Program-made: the position numbers and the translations under genes | Notes under the pieces: model-generated | Told to the model about the DNA's origin: nothing | The model's input: the letters and a program-made list of their open reading frames with translations, nothing else | The model's database searches: none | NCBI GenBank assembly: GCA_964592425.1 | Contig: CAZQCG010000020.1 | Span: 20,352 to 84,351 of the forward strand | DNA length: 64,000 bases | Reading direction: 5' to 3' | DNA from: Viridilinea sp964592425 | GTDB taxonomy: Bacteria > Chloroflexota > Chloroflexia > Chloroflexales > Chloroflexaceae | Part shown: positions 34,699 through 42,850 of the stretch, piece by piece | Position numbering within the stretch: the first letter of the stretch is position 1 | Layout of the letters: each line of letters begins with the position of its first letter

Positions 34699-35673
34699 TC
34701 AACCCGCCTGCCCTGCTGAACCGATCCGGGCCCGCCAGTAGGCCAGCAGTTCATCAACCATAGCGGGCACGCCGATGGTCGGGGCCCAACCGGTTGCTTC
34801 CCGCAGCCGGCGGTTATCACCCAGCAGGATCGGCTCGTCGGTGGGACGCAGGCGGGCCGGGTCTACCCGCACCTCCACCGGCACGCGCCCACGGGCGACC
34901 ACTAGATCAACAATCTCACCGATGCGTGTCGCCTCACCCGCACAGAGGTTGTAGACCTCGCCGGGCCTACCGTGCTCAATCAGCAGCCAGAGCGCCCGCG
35001 CCACATCACGGGTATGGGTAAAATCACGGCGCGGCTCCAGGTTGCCGACACGCAGGACAGGTTCCTGCAGCCCGGCCTCAATCGCCGCCATCTGCTGACA
35101 GAAGGTCTGCATCGAGCAGCGGTCGCCCTGGCGCGGTCCGACATGGTTGAACGAGCGGGTCACCAGCACATGCAGCCCGAAGTTGTCGGCATACTGCAAG
35201 CCAGCCAGCTCGGCGGCCACTTTGCTGACGCCATAGGGACTTGCGGGGCGCAGCGGGTGGCTCTCGCTGATCGGCACCTCATCAGGGCGCACCGTGCCAT
35301 ACTGGGCGCTCGTACCAGCAATATGCACCCGCGCCTGCGGCACATGCCGGCGCACCGCCTCAAGCAGGTTCACCGTGCCCTCGACATTGGTGCGCAACGT
35401 ATGGATGGGGGCCTCCCACGAGGCGCTCGGGTAGCTCTGGGCGGCGAGGTGGAAGATACGCTCAGGGGCAGCCGCAGCCACCGCCCGATCCACCGCGAAG
35501 GGGTCTTCAATATCACCCTCGTGGATGGTGATCCGCCCGAAGAGATGGGCAATCGGGCGCGGGTCACTGCGCCAGCGTTTGAAGGCATGCACCTCAAGGC
35601 CAGGCATGCTCAACAAATGATCGGCCAGAAAACTGCCCACAGGCCCGGTAATCCCGGTAATCAGAACACGCAC
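34699..35673 (-). CDS. NAD-dependent nucleotide-sugar epimerase/reductase (GDP-mannose 4,6-dehydratase/Rmd-like)
   Basis: 324 residues of the extended short-chain dehydrogenase family. It has the N-terminal TGITGPVGSFLADHLL Rossmann motif, HLAAQSYP, Ser in GTSAQYG, and the catalytic pair in YGVSKVAAE. SFNHVGPRQ followed by RRDFTHTRDVARA is typical of GDP-mannose dehydratases and GDP-4-keto-6-deoxy-mannose reductases. It would supply deoxysugars for surface polysaccharide. Which of the two reactions it performs is not clear. The catalytic Ser/Tyr/Lys are present but the dehydratase Glu cannot be confirmed by eye. The start is GTG (35673) with GGAGG four bases upstream. Confidence 0.85.
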   Translation of the reverse strand: MRVLITGITGPVGSFLADHLLSMPGLEVHAFKRWRSDPRPIAHLFGRITIHEGDIEDPFAVDRAVAAAAPERIFHLAAQSYPSASWEAPIHTLRTNVEGTVNLLEAVRRHVPQARVHIAGTSAQYGTVRPDEVPISESHPLRPASPYGVSKVAAELAGLQYADNFGLHVLVTRSFNHVGPRQGDRCSMQTFCQQMAAIEAGLQEPVLRVGNLEPRRDFTHTRDVARALWLLIEHGRPGEVYNLCAGEATRIGEIVDLVVARGRVPVEVRVDPARLRPTDEPILLGDNRRLREATGWAPTIGVPAMVDELLAYWRARIGSAGQAG

Positions 35674-35725
35674 ACATCCTCCACCGTATCTAAGTTAGCA
35701 TACTTACACTGGGGTTTTGGCCCTG

Positions 35726-35826
35726 GGAGCGCGGGCGGCCCGCGCTCCGGCGGGGAATGTAAAAAACGCAATACCGCAGAAGTCACGCTATGAGACCTGA
35801 CAGGTCTGGCAGACCTGTCAGGTCTC
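35726..35826. repeat. Two palindromes in the gap between epimerase and lamin-tail genes
   Basis: First palindrome: ggagcgcgggc/gcccgcgctcc (35726-35736 and 35738-35748), whose arms are identical to those at 11939-11993. Second palindrome: gagacctgacaggtct/agacctgtcaggtctc (35792-35807 and 35811-35826), a perfect 16-bp stem with a 3-base loop in which each arm is itself nearly palindromic. No T-run follows either. They look like dispersed repeats and not ordinary terminators. Confidence 0.8.
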
Positions 35827-35876
35827 GCGCAGGTAACCGCATTACTTTTGCTCTACTACCTTAATTCCCAGCCTAC

Positions 35877-36839
35877 TCATTCAACCGTGGCAGTGGCAGT
35901 AGCGATCAGGCGTTCGTTGTCATCGTACAACTCAGCTATGTTACCATCGAGCCAGACCGGACTGGAGCGATCCCAGTAGAAAATGCCTTGATCACGCTCG
36001 TCCTCACCCACTCCAGAGTAGATCATCACGAAGGAGTTTCCAGACGCATCCCCTGCGAGGTTATAACTGGGGAAGGTAAAGTCAGGCACAACCCCGCTAC
36101 GTGAAGCATTCCTGAGACGCCAGCCAGCCATGTTGATCGTCTGATCATCCACGTAGTAGATCTGAACAAACTCCTGATTAAGGTCATTATCCAGATTGAT
36201 ACTGATGTCAAACATATCCGATGGCACCTTAGTGGCGGTGGCAGTCGGTGAGGCGCTCGTCGACGTGGTCGGTGAAGCACTCGGTGCAACAATCGGCGTA
36301 CTGCTCGGCCCTGCCGTAGCGGTTGCACTGGTTGTGCTTGGGCCTGGCGTGGCGCTGCGCTGTGGCGAAGGCGTGGATGGCTGGATCGCCGTGCTGTTGG
36401 GCCGCGGCGTGTTGGGCGGTGCGGTCGCGGTAATGGTAGGCCGGCCCCCGCTGCTTGTTGCAAGCGGGGTTTCACCCTCGACGGTGGGGCCAACTGTTGT
36501 CGGGGCAAGCTCCACGTCGATATAGCAGCTATAGCTGGCGACAAGCGCCCGCTCGTTGCGCGTCCGCACCTCGACCGGGTAGATCCCTGGGCGCTCCTGG
36601 GGCCGCAACGGTAGACTGAAGGCCCCCGTCTGGTCGGCCAGGCCCCCGCCAACCGCCCGCCCACGCAGATAGATCAGCAGGGCGATCCCCCGCTCAGCCT
36701 GGCCGGTCAGCAAGACCGTCTGCCCATTGGGGCAGGCCAGGGCGATGGGGTCGTTAGCCCGCAGAGACGAACCGAACAACAAAAAGCCGCCGATCAAGGC
36801 GACGACGAGGGCGAGATATGTACGGAGGAGTTTGCTCAC
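35877..36839 (-). CDS. Secreted protein with Ser/Thr/Pro linker and lamin-tail domain
   Basis: 320 residues: a signal or anchor segment (about 3-27, LRTYLALVVALIGGFLLFG), a beta-sandwich-like region to about 115 (GQTVLLTGQAERGIALLIYL), a low-complexity Thr/Ser/Pro linker (about 120-205), and a C-terminal lamin-tail domain (about 210-320) with INMAGWRLRNASR, FTFPSYNLAGD and LYDDNERLIATATA. Lamin-tail domains occur in bacterial extracellular proteins, often beside nucleases or peptidases. On its own, as here, the role is unknown, and adhesion is a guess. The start is GTG 36839 with GGAGG upstream. A longer reading frame would run into the tRNA gene and is rejected. Confidence 0.8.
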   Translation of the reverse strand: MSKLLRTYLALVVALIGGFLLFGSSLRANDPIALACPNGQTVLLTGQAERGIALLIYLRGRAVGGGLADQTGAFSLPLRPQERPGIYPVEVRTRNERALVASYSCYIDVELAPTTVGPTVEGETPLATSSGGRPTITATAPPNTPRPNSTAIQPSTPSPQRSATPGPSTTSATATAGPSSTPIVAPSASPTTSTSASPTATATKVPSDMFDISINLDNDLNQEFVQIYYVDDQTINMAGWRLRNASRSGVVPDFTFPSYNLAGDASGNSFVMIYSGVGEDERDQGIFYWDRSSPVWLDGNIAELYDDNERLIATATATVE

Positions 36840-36883
36840 GAAACCTCCGGATATAGAGGCCGGAGCGCTGAGATAAAGCGTAC

Positions 36884-36960
36884 TGGTGGGCGATAGTGGA
36901 TTTGAACCACTGACCTCCACGATGTCAACGTGGCGCTCTAACCAACTGAGCTAATCGCCC
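36884..36960 (-). tRNA. tRNA-Val (anticodon GAC), CCA encoded
   Basis: The cloverleaf reads from 36960 to 36884 on the minus strand. The acceptor stem is GGGCGAT/ATCGCCC, the D-arm contains AGCTCAGTTGGTTAGAGC, the anticodon stem is CCACG/CGTGG with loop TTGACAT (anticodon GAC), and the T-arm is GGTTCAAATCC. Discriminator A and an encoded CCA follow. It lies between a secreted protein gene and a divergent tRNA nucleotidyltransferase-type gene. Confidence 0.97.
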
Positions 36961-37032
36961 GCACCTGCGGGTATGCTACCATTGAAGCCTGGCCCTGTCA
37001 AGCTATGCTATGACGAGTGACGAGTGACGAGC

Positions 37033-38304
37033 ATGAACTTCCTTTCGGCCATGTCTGATGAACGTGTGCGCCTGCTGGGCCTGGCCGCCCGTGAGGCCGC
37101 CGCCCTGGACATGGCCCTCTGGCTGGTCGGTGGGACGCTGCGCGATCTGCTGCTGGGCCGCGTGGCCGACGGCGATCTTGATCTGGCAGTGGAGGGCGAC
37201 GCGCTGGCCCTGGCTCAGGCTATCGCCGCAGCCAGCGGAGGCCTGGTCGTTGCGGCCTACGCTCCCTTCGGTACCGCCACGTTGGCCGTGACTGGCGCCG
37301 ACGGGAGGCCCATCCAGCTCGACCTGGCCCGCACGCGCCGTGAGCACTATACGCACCCCGCCGCCCTGCCTGAGGTGCAGCCTGCCTCGCTTGCGGTTGA
37401 CCTGGGCCGACGCGATTTTAGCGTCAATGCGCTGGCCCTTGCTCTGCACGCTGGCCCGGAGCTGCCCAGCCCAGGCGATCTGTACGACCCCTTTCATGGG
37501 CGCAGTGACCTTGAGGCCCGGCGCTTACGCCTGTTGCACAGCGCCAGTCTGCGCGACGATCCCACCCGTATGCTGCGCGGGGTGCGCCTGGCCACTCGCC
37601 TCGGCCTGAGCCTTGACGCAGCGAGCGCCGCCCAGTTCAAGCAGGCCCTCGCCACCGGCTACCTCGCCATGCTCAGCCCCGAACGCATCCTCAGCGAGCT
37701 CTGCCTGGCCCTGGCCGAGCCACGCCCGGATATGGTGCTCCAGCTTGCCGATCACTGGGGGCTGACCGCGCAGGTCGTGCCGGGGCTAACCTGGCAGCCC
37801 GAGCTGGCTGAGCGCGCAGCGCGCCTGGCCAATGCAGCACCTGCCCCCGACCAGCCCCCGCCAGGGCCGCTAGTCTGGGCTGGCTTGCTGCTCTACGGGC
37901 TTGATGAGCCAGCCCTGGCCCATCTGGCGGCGCGTTACCCCCTCCCCGCACCAGCGCAGACCATGCTCAAACAGATCCCTGCCCTCCGCCGCCGTGCGGC
38001 CCACCTGGCCGGACAACCCGCCAGTGTTATTGAGCAGACCCTGCGTCCCTTCAGCCATGAGGCTGTGACCCTCCTGCGCTACGCTGAGCCTGCTGCCGCG
38101 GCTGCCGCCAGCCGCTACCAGGACGAGTTGCGCATGGTGCGAGCGCCGCTCGACGGGAATGACCTGCGCCGACTGGGTCTCAGCCCTGGCCCCATGCTCG
38201 GGCAACTGCTGAACGAGCTGCGCCGCGCCACCCTCGATGGTGAGATCACCACCCGCGCCCAGGCCGAAGCGTGGGTGCATACCCGCATCGAGCCGCGTGA
38301 GTAG
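37033..38304 (+). CDS. CCA-adding enzyme/poly(A) polymerase family nucleotidyltransferase
   Basis: 423 residues of the class II tRNA nucleotidyltransferase family. LWLVGGTLRDLLLGR and DGDLDLAVEGD form the catalytic head, with paired Asp. RRDFSVNALAL and DPTRMLRGVRLATRLGL are the following neck motifs. These enzymes add CCA to tRNA or poly(A) to RNA, and the sub-specificity cannot be read reliably. The ATG at 37033 is used. A GTG at 37024 is the other option. The start region contains a curious tandem gacgagt repeat in place of a clear ribosome site. The gene is divergent from tRNA-Val and 63 bp upstream of an ECF sigma factor gene. Confidence 0.9.
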   Translation: MNFLSAMSDERVRLLGLAAREAAALDMALWLVGGTLRDLLLGRVADGDLDLAVEGDALALAQAIAAASGGLVVAAYAPFGTATLAVTGADGRPIQLDLARTRREHYTHPAALPEVQPASLAVDLGRRDFSVNALALALHAGPELPSPGDLYDPFHGRSDLEARRLRLLHSASLRDDPTRMLRGVRLATRLGLSLDAASAAQFKQALATGYLAMLSPERILSELCLALAEPRPDMVLQLADHWGLTAQVVPGLTWQPELAERAARLANAAPAPDQPPPGPLVWAGLLLYGLDEPALAHLAARYPLPAPAQTMLKQIPALRRRAAHLAGQPASVIEQTLRPFSHEAVTLLRYAEPAAAAAASRYQDELRMVRAPLDGNDLRRLGLSPGPMLGQLLNELRRATLDGEITTRAQAEAWVHTRIEPRE

Positions 38305-38322
38305 GCGCTCAGGTGGCTCTGC

Positions 38323-38328
38323 TATAAT
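38323..38328 (+). promoter_or_regulatory. Possible -10 box for the ECF sigma/anti-sigma operon
   Basis: A perfect TATAAT 40 bp before the sigma factor ATG, just after the upstream gene's stop codon. I see no clear -35 hexamer at normal spacing, so the call is tentative. Confidence 0.45.
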
Positions 38329-38367
38329 AAAGGCCCGGAAGATGCCCGGTGGGAGCAGCGGCGTGCC

Positions 38368-38967
38368 ATGCTGAACGAAGAGCAGCGCCTGGTAGAGGCA
38401 GGACAGCGCGGTGATGTTGAGGCGTTCAACCAGTTGGTACGCCTCTACGAAGGGCGCATCTACAACCTCTGTTACCGCATGCTCGGTGACGCTGACGCGG
38501 CTGCCGATGTGAGCCAGGAGACCTTCATCTCAGCCTACCGCAACCTGCACCGCTTTCGCGGGGGCGTCTTTCGCGCCTGGCTCTTTCGCATCGCCACCAA
38601 CGCCTGTTACGATGCCCTGCGTGTACGCAAACGTCGCCCTGCCGTCTCACTCAACGCCTTAAGCGAGCCCGACGAGGATGGCCCTGCCTTTGATCTGCCC
38701 GCCAGCGGCGAGAGCCCCGACGAGGTGGTTCTGCGCCATGAATTGAGCGAGGCCATTCGCCAGGGCCTGGCCCGACTACCCGAAGATCAGCGCATCGTGG
38801 TCATCCTGAGCGACATCCAGGGCCTGGCCTACGAAGAGATCGCCGAGGTGACCGGCACCAACCTTGGCACGATCAAGTCACGCCTGAGTCGCGCCCGTGC
38901 CCGCCTGCGCGATATTTTGCGCGCAGGGGAACTGCTGCCGTCCAGGTATCGTCATAATGATGCGTAG
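38368..38967 (+). CDS. ECF-family RNA polymerase sigma factor
   Basis: 199 residues. Region 2 spans about 20-90 (YNLCYRMLGDADAAADVSQE, FRAWLFRIATNACYDALR). Region 4 spans about 130-190 (LPEDQRIVVILSDIQGLAYE, GTIKSRLSRARARLRDIL). The acidic linker between them is longer than in minimal ECF factors. It would direct RNA polymerase to a small stress or envelope regulon. The gene 49 bp downstream encodes a membrane protein with a cytoplasmic N-terminal domain suited to be its anti-sigma factor. A TATAAT box lies 40 bp upstream. Confidence 0.95.
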   Translation: MLNEEQRLVEAGQRGDVEAFNQLVRLYEGRIYNLCYRMLGDADAAADVSQETFISAYRNLHRFRGGVFRAWLFRIATNACYDALRVRKRRPAVSLNALSEPDEDGPAFDLPASGESPDEVVLRHELSEAIRQGLARLPEDQRIVVILSDIQGLAYEEIAEVTGTNLGTIKSRLSRARARLRDILRAGELLPSRYRHNDA

Positions 38968-39016
38968 GTGATACGCACCCCCGATCCGCAGCCCTGTCTG
39001 AAGCCTGGTCACTACG

Positions 39017-39847
39017 ATGCAGAGCGCACCCAATCAATCCAGCCAGCCGAATGAGAGCGACCTTGAGCTGCTCTCAGCCTATCTTGACGACCAGCTCAGC
39101 AGCATCGAGCGGGGCACCCTGGAACGACGGCTGGAGCAGGAGTCCGGCCTGCGTCTGGCCCTCAACGAGCTTCAGACAACGGTAACGATCCTGCGTGATC
39201 TGGAGCCGCTTCGTCCGCCGCGCTCTTTCACGCTCGATCCGGCCAGCGTGCGGCAGGCACCATTACGCCGGCCTCTGAGCTGGTTTGGTCAGCTTGGCAC
39301 CAGCCTGGCCGGAATGATGCTGGTGCTGGTCGCCAGCGTACAACTGCTGACTGCCGGAGCACCAACGGCTGGCATGCTGGCCGCAGGCGAGCCGGAAGCG
39401 GCCATGCCCTTCGAGAGTTTTGCCGCCCCGACCCAGACCATAGCGCCCAGTTCAGCCGCCGAAGTAGCCCCGGCCCCAATGGCCCTGCCTGAAGCAGCAG
39501 ACGCTGCCGCCACCGATGCACCGATAAGCGGTGCTGCTATGCTACCGCAGGAACCAGCGCCCCTGGCGACCTCCTCTGCCTTCACTGGCGGCGGAGCAAC
39601 GGCCCCTGAGACGGCCCCGGCGGATAGCTTCGTCTCTCCGCCTGCCCCCGCTGGCGCGAACACCAGCAACGCCGATGCAGAGACCAATGCACGCCAGGCA
39701 CAGGCAGACGCAGCCAACCCCAATCCGCCGGTAAGTGGAGCAACCGCCGTTGGCCTCCCCCCCGGCCTGACCCTGGGCCTGGGCCTGGGCCTGATCGCCA
39801 TCGGGAGTGGATGGTACCTCTACAGCCGCCGGCGCGAAACGCTCTAA
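39017..39847 (+). CDS. Putative membrane anti-sigma factor
   Basis: 276 residues. The N-terminal cytoplasmic part (about 14-60, LELLSAYLDDQLSSIERGTL) has the helical layout of anti-sigma domains but lacks the His-X3-Cys-X2-Cys zinc motif. A transmembrane helix lies near 95-115 (GTSLAGMMLVLVASVQLLTA), followed by an Ala/Pro/Thr-rich extracytoplasmic stretch and a second hydrophobic segment (about 248-268) ending in SRRRETL. Its position right after the sigma factor gene supports the assignment. Two membrane spans are unusual, since most such proteins have one. The last 4 bases overlap the convergent murJ gene. Confidence 0.75.
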   Translation: MQSAPNQSSQPNESDLELLSAYLDDQLSSIERGTLERRLEQESGLRLALNELQTTVTILRDLEPLRPPRSFTLDPASVRQAPLRRPLSWFGQLGTSLAGMMLVLVASVQLLTAGAPTAGMLAAGEPEAAMPFESFAAPTQTIAPSSAAEVAPAPMALPEAADAAATDAPISGAAMLPQEPAPLATSSAFTGGGATAPETAPADSFVSPPAPAGANTSNADAETNARQAQADAANPNPPVSGATAVGLPPGLTLGLGLGLIAIGSGWYLYSRRRETL

Positions 39848-41397
39848 CGTCCCACACGTGCCCGCAGGGCACTCACAAAATAGCCCAGCGCCTCAAGCCG
39901 CAGGATGCTACCAAGCCCGAGGTAGAGCAAAGCACCTGTGCCGCCAGCCAGCAGTACCAGCAGCAGCGGCGGCCAGGTTCCTGCCACCAGCGTGATCGCC
40001 CACACAGCAACCGCCATCAGGCTCGCAGCCAGCAGCCCCTTGAGGGTCGCCTCGCCAAGGCGCAGGCCACCAAGGGGCACCACTCGTGTCAGCAGGGCAT
40101 AGGTAATCAGGGCGTGGCCCAACCACTGCGCCGAGTTGCCCAGCACCAGGGCCAGGAAACCGATCCCGCTCCAGGCAAGCAGGGGCAGGGCCACCAGCAG
40201 ATAGCAGCCAATTGCCGCACCCTGAATCAGGTTCGGCGTCAATGTATTCTTGCGCGCATAGAAGGCGAAGATCAGCACCTGGTCGATGGCCGCAGCAGGT
40301 AGCCCTGGCAGATAGAGCAGCAGAGCCAGGGCCGTCGCAGCCGTGTCAGCGGGGGTGAAGGCATTACGCTCGAAGATCAGCGCCGTGATCGGGCGTGCCA
40401 GCGCCGCCAGCCCCAGGGTTGCAGGCAGAATGAGCAAGAGGACGACCTTCAAGCCCATCGCCAGGGTCACCCGAAAAGCCGTCTCATCGGCGGTGGCACT
40501 CTGGCGCGAGAGCGTCGGCAAGACGGCCAGCGAGACTGCCGAGGCCACCAGGCCCAGGGGCAACTGGATGAGGGTGGTGGCATAACGCATCGTACTCAGC
40601 GCGGATGGGTAACCAGAGGCCAGCCAACGGTCGATCAGCGTACCAATGATCGAGAAGGCGATCCCCAGGGCCACCGGCGCATAGAGACGCATGATCCGCC
40701 CCACCGCCGGGTGACCCTGGCCAAACGTAGGCCGCAACTGCGCCCCACGCAGCCCCGGTAATTGAAGGGCCACCTGGGCCAGCGCGCCAATCAGCGCCCC
40801 CGCCGCCAGGCTGTTGATGCCCAGTCGCCCCTGGAGCAGCACAATGCCCAGCACCATCCCCAGGTTAAAGACGACCATTGTAAAGGCTGGCAGCAGAAAG
40901 CGCCGCTGGGCATGCAGCACAGCCGTCACCAGGCCCGATAAACCCATCAGCAACACAGCGGGCAAGAGTAGCCGCAACAGCGGCGTGGCCAACGCCCGCA
41001 AGACAAGCTGGTCGGGCCGGGTCAGGGCAGCCACCAGCCACGGAGCCAGCATAATCGCCAGGGCCACCACCGCCGTCAGCGCAGCCATAGCGACGCTCAG
41101 CACCCCCGAGACGACACGCCAGAACTCGTCCTGCTCACCCTCGGCATATTCCGAGAAGACCGGCACCAGAGCTGCGCTCACTGCGCCAGCAATCAGCATA
41201 TCGTAGATCGTGCTGGGCACCGTCCAGGCGATCTGGAAGGCATCAACCTCGATCCCGCGCCCGAAATAGGCCGCAATGATCGGCTCGCGGATAAAGCCCA
41301 CCAGCCGACTGGCAATACTGCCGAGGGCGATCAACAGGGCCGCGCTGAGCAGCGATCGTGGGGGAACGGACGTAGACTGGCTCGCTTCCTGACGCAT
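39844..41397 (-). CDS. murJ: Lipid II flippase MurJ (MviN family)
   Basis: 517 residues with about 14 hydrophobic helices. N-terminal signatures are IALGSIASRLVGFIREPIIA and FGRGIEVDAFQIAWTVP. Charged positions in the first helices and the loop YAEGEQDEFWRVVSGVL match MurJ, which moves lipid-linked peptidoglycan precursors across the membrane. ATG 41397 is chosen. The longer in-frame start would place the upstream terminator hairpin inside the coding sequence. The gene follows the LCP transferase gene on the same strand, so both envelope genes are adjacent though separated by a terminator-like hairpin. Confidence 0.92.
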   Translation of the reverse strand: MRQEASQSTSVPPRSLLSAALLIALGSIASRLVGFIREPIIAAYFGRGIEVDAFQIAWTVPSTIYDMLIAGAVSAALVPVFSEYAEGEQDEFWRVVSGVLSVAMAALTAVVALAIMLAPWLVAALTRPDQLVLRALATPLLRLLLPAVLLMGLSGLVTAVLHAQRRFLLPAFTMVVFNLGMVLGIVLLQGRLGINSLAAGALIGALAQVALQLPGLRGAQLRPTFGQGHPAVGRIMRLYAPVALGIAFSIIGTLIDRWLASGYPSALSTMRYATTLIQLPLGLVASAVSLAVLPTLSRQSATADETAFRVTLAMGLKVVLLLILPATLGLAALARPITALIFERNAFTPADTAATALALLLYLPGLPAAAIDQVLIFAFYARKNTLTPNLIQGAAIGCYLLVALPLLAWSGIGFLALVLGNSAQWLGHALITYALLTRVVPLGGLRLGEATLKGLLAASLMAVAVWAITLVAGTWPPLLLVLLAGGTGALLYLGLGSILRLEALGYFVSALRARVGR

Positions 41398-41411
41398 AGC
41401 GTGGTCGGCAT

Positions 41412-41438
41412 AAAAGATCGGGAGGGCCAGGCCCTCCC
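41412..41438 (-). terminator. Rho-independent terminator downstream of the LCP gene
   Basis: On the minus strand a 9-bp stem, GGGAGGGCC/GGCCCTCCC, is followed by GATCTTTT. It lies 37 bp past the LCP stop and 15 bp before the murJ start, so murJ would need read-through or its own promoter. Confidence 0.65.
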
Positions 41439-41474
41439 GCAAAGCTTCAGACAGCGCCAACCTACCAGGGCAAG

Positions 41475-42563
41475 CTACTGACCGCCAGCACTTGAGATTG
41501 CCTGGCCAGTGAACTGATGCACAATCCGTTTGAGCGCAGTAGGCTCAGCCCCAAAGGTCGCCGGGTCACGCAGGTCAACAATGACCTCTGCGTCGATTGC
41601 GTAGCGCAAGACGTTGTCGGGGCTAATGCCACGCGCAAAACCGGCCAGTTCAAGCATACGCGAACGGCTGAGATCCGTTTTCACATAATCACGCATAGCG
41701 CCGGTGTAATCATCAAAGCTGGTGAGTTGCTGGAGCAGCCCGCGCTCGCGGATGCGGTTGAAGATCGCCATCAACACCAACTGCTGGCGTTGAATACGCC
41801 CGAAGTCGCTGTCGGCGTGGCGCGTGCGTGCATATATCAGTGATCGTTCACCATCCATCAGCTGTGATCCAGCCGCGAAGCGCACCTCCATGGTGCCGTA
41901 ATCCTCAGTCGGATACTGCGGATCGTAGAGCGCCTGGGGCACATCGATCTTGATCCCGTCAAGCACATCGATCAGGGTGCGGAAGCCCTGAAAATTGATC
42001 AGCACAAAGTTATCCACGCGGATACCGAGCAACTCGGTGACTGTGGACTTGGCCAGCGCAGCCCCGCCGCCGGGGCCGAAGCGCTTTTCGCCTACGGTAT
42101 AGGCGGCATTGATGCGCCCCTCACCAATCCCAGGGTAGCTTACCCAGAGATCACGCGGCATCGAGAGCATACTGACCCGTCCGCTGTCGCGTTCGATACG
42201 CACGAGGATAAGCGAGTCGGTACGGGTTGGCTCACTATCTTCCGGACGGGCATCAGTGCCCATCAAGAGAATATTCAGCGTTGGGGCACTGAGGGGCGGC
42301 GGCTCAACCGCCGGTTCTACCGGCGCAGCGGCCGGCGCAGCAGCAGCAGGCGGCTCAGGAGCACTGGTATACCCATCAGAACTGATGGGGGGCTGAAGCG
42401 ACTCTGACGTAGGCAGACTGATCGCCGCAGGCGTCACGATCATAGCGTTGATATTCGCAACAGCTTGGCCCCATTCAAAGGCGAGACGCAGCATCGTGGC
42501 TGTCATGATCAGGCTGATTGCGAGGAGGGCACCCCGTACCAGGTGCCGACGAGAAAACGGCAT
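41475..42563 (-). CDS. LytR-CpsA-Psr (LCP) family cell wall glycopolymer transferase
   Basis: 362 residues: an N-terminal membrane helix (about 10-30), a Pro/Ala-rich stretch (about 48-95), and an LCP domain with NILLMGTDARP, RTDSLILVRIERD, VSMLSMPRDLWV and RINAAYTVG. C-terminal Arg-rich loops (ARTRHADSDFGRIQRQQ) bind the pyrophosphate lipid. LCP enzymes attach polysaccharides from lipid carriers to the cell wall outside the membrane. The gene is upstream of murJ, consistent with envelope building. A GGAG sits 10 bases before the ATG. Confidence 0.93.
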   Translation of the reverse strand: MPFSRRHLVRGALLAISLIMTATMLRLAFEWGQAVANINAMIVTPAAISLPTSESLQPPISSDGYTSAPEPPAAAAPAAAPVEPAVEPPPLSAPTLNILLMGTDARPEDSEPTRTDSLILVRIERDSGRVSMLSMPRDLWVSYPGIGEGRINAAYTVGEKRFGPGGGAALAKSTVTELLGIRVDNFVLINFQGFRTLIDVLDGIKIDVPQALYDPQYPTEDYGTMEVRFAAGSQLMDGERSLIYARTRHADSDFGRIQRQQLVLMAIFNRIRERGLLQQLTSFDDYTGAMRDYVKTDLSRSRMLELAGFARGISPDNVLRYAIDAEVIVDLRDPATFGAEPTALKRIVHQFTGQAISSAGGQ

Positions 42564-42850
42564 ACCTCCCTATCTCCAGCAACTGAAGAGCCCGGATGTG
42601 CAACGTCATGCGCAATGGTGCGCTGAGCAAGCGGCCCGACTCTTCACGATACGTCTGCGTAGGTCGCTTGAACTGGGCGTCGCTGTTCCGGCAAAGGCCG
42701 GCGACGGATCACCTGACAAAAGCTCTCACCCACGCTGTCGGTGCCAACTGCAGGATGGCCACAGTCACCGAGGGTGACTCTCGCAACACTGGCCTATATT
42801 CACTATACCACAGGTTGGGCATGCTTCAGAATCAGCCCTGCCCTGGGGGG

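Noticed and set aside
36840..36920. 27-residue extension of the lamin-tail protein
   Set aside because: It overlaps the 3' end of tRNA-Val. The GTG at 36839 has GGAGG and directly precedes the signal segment.
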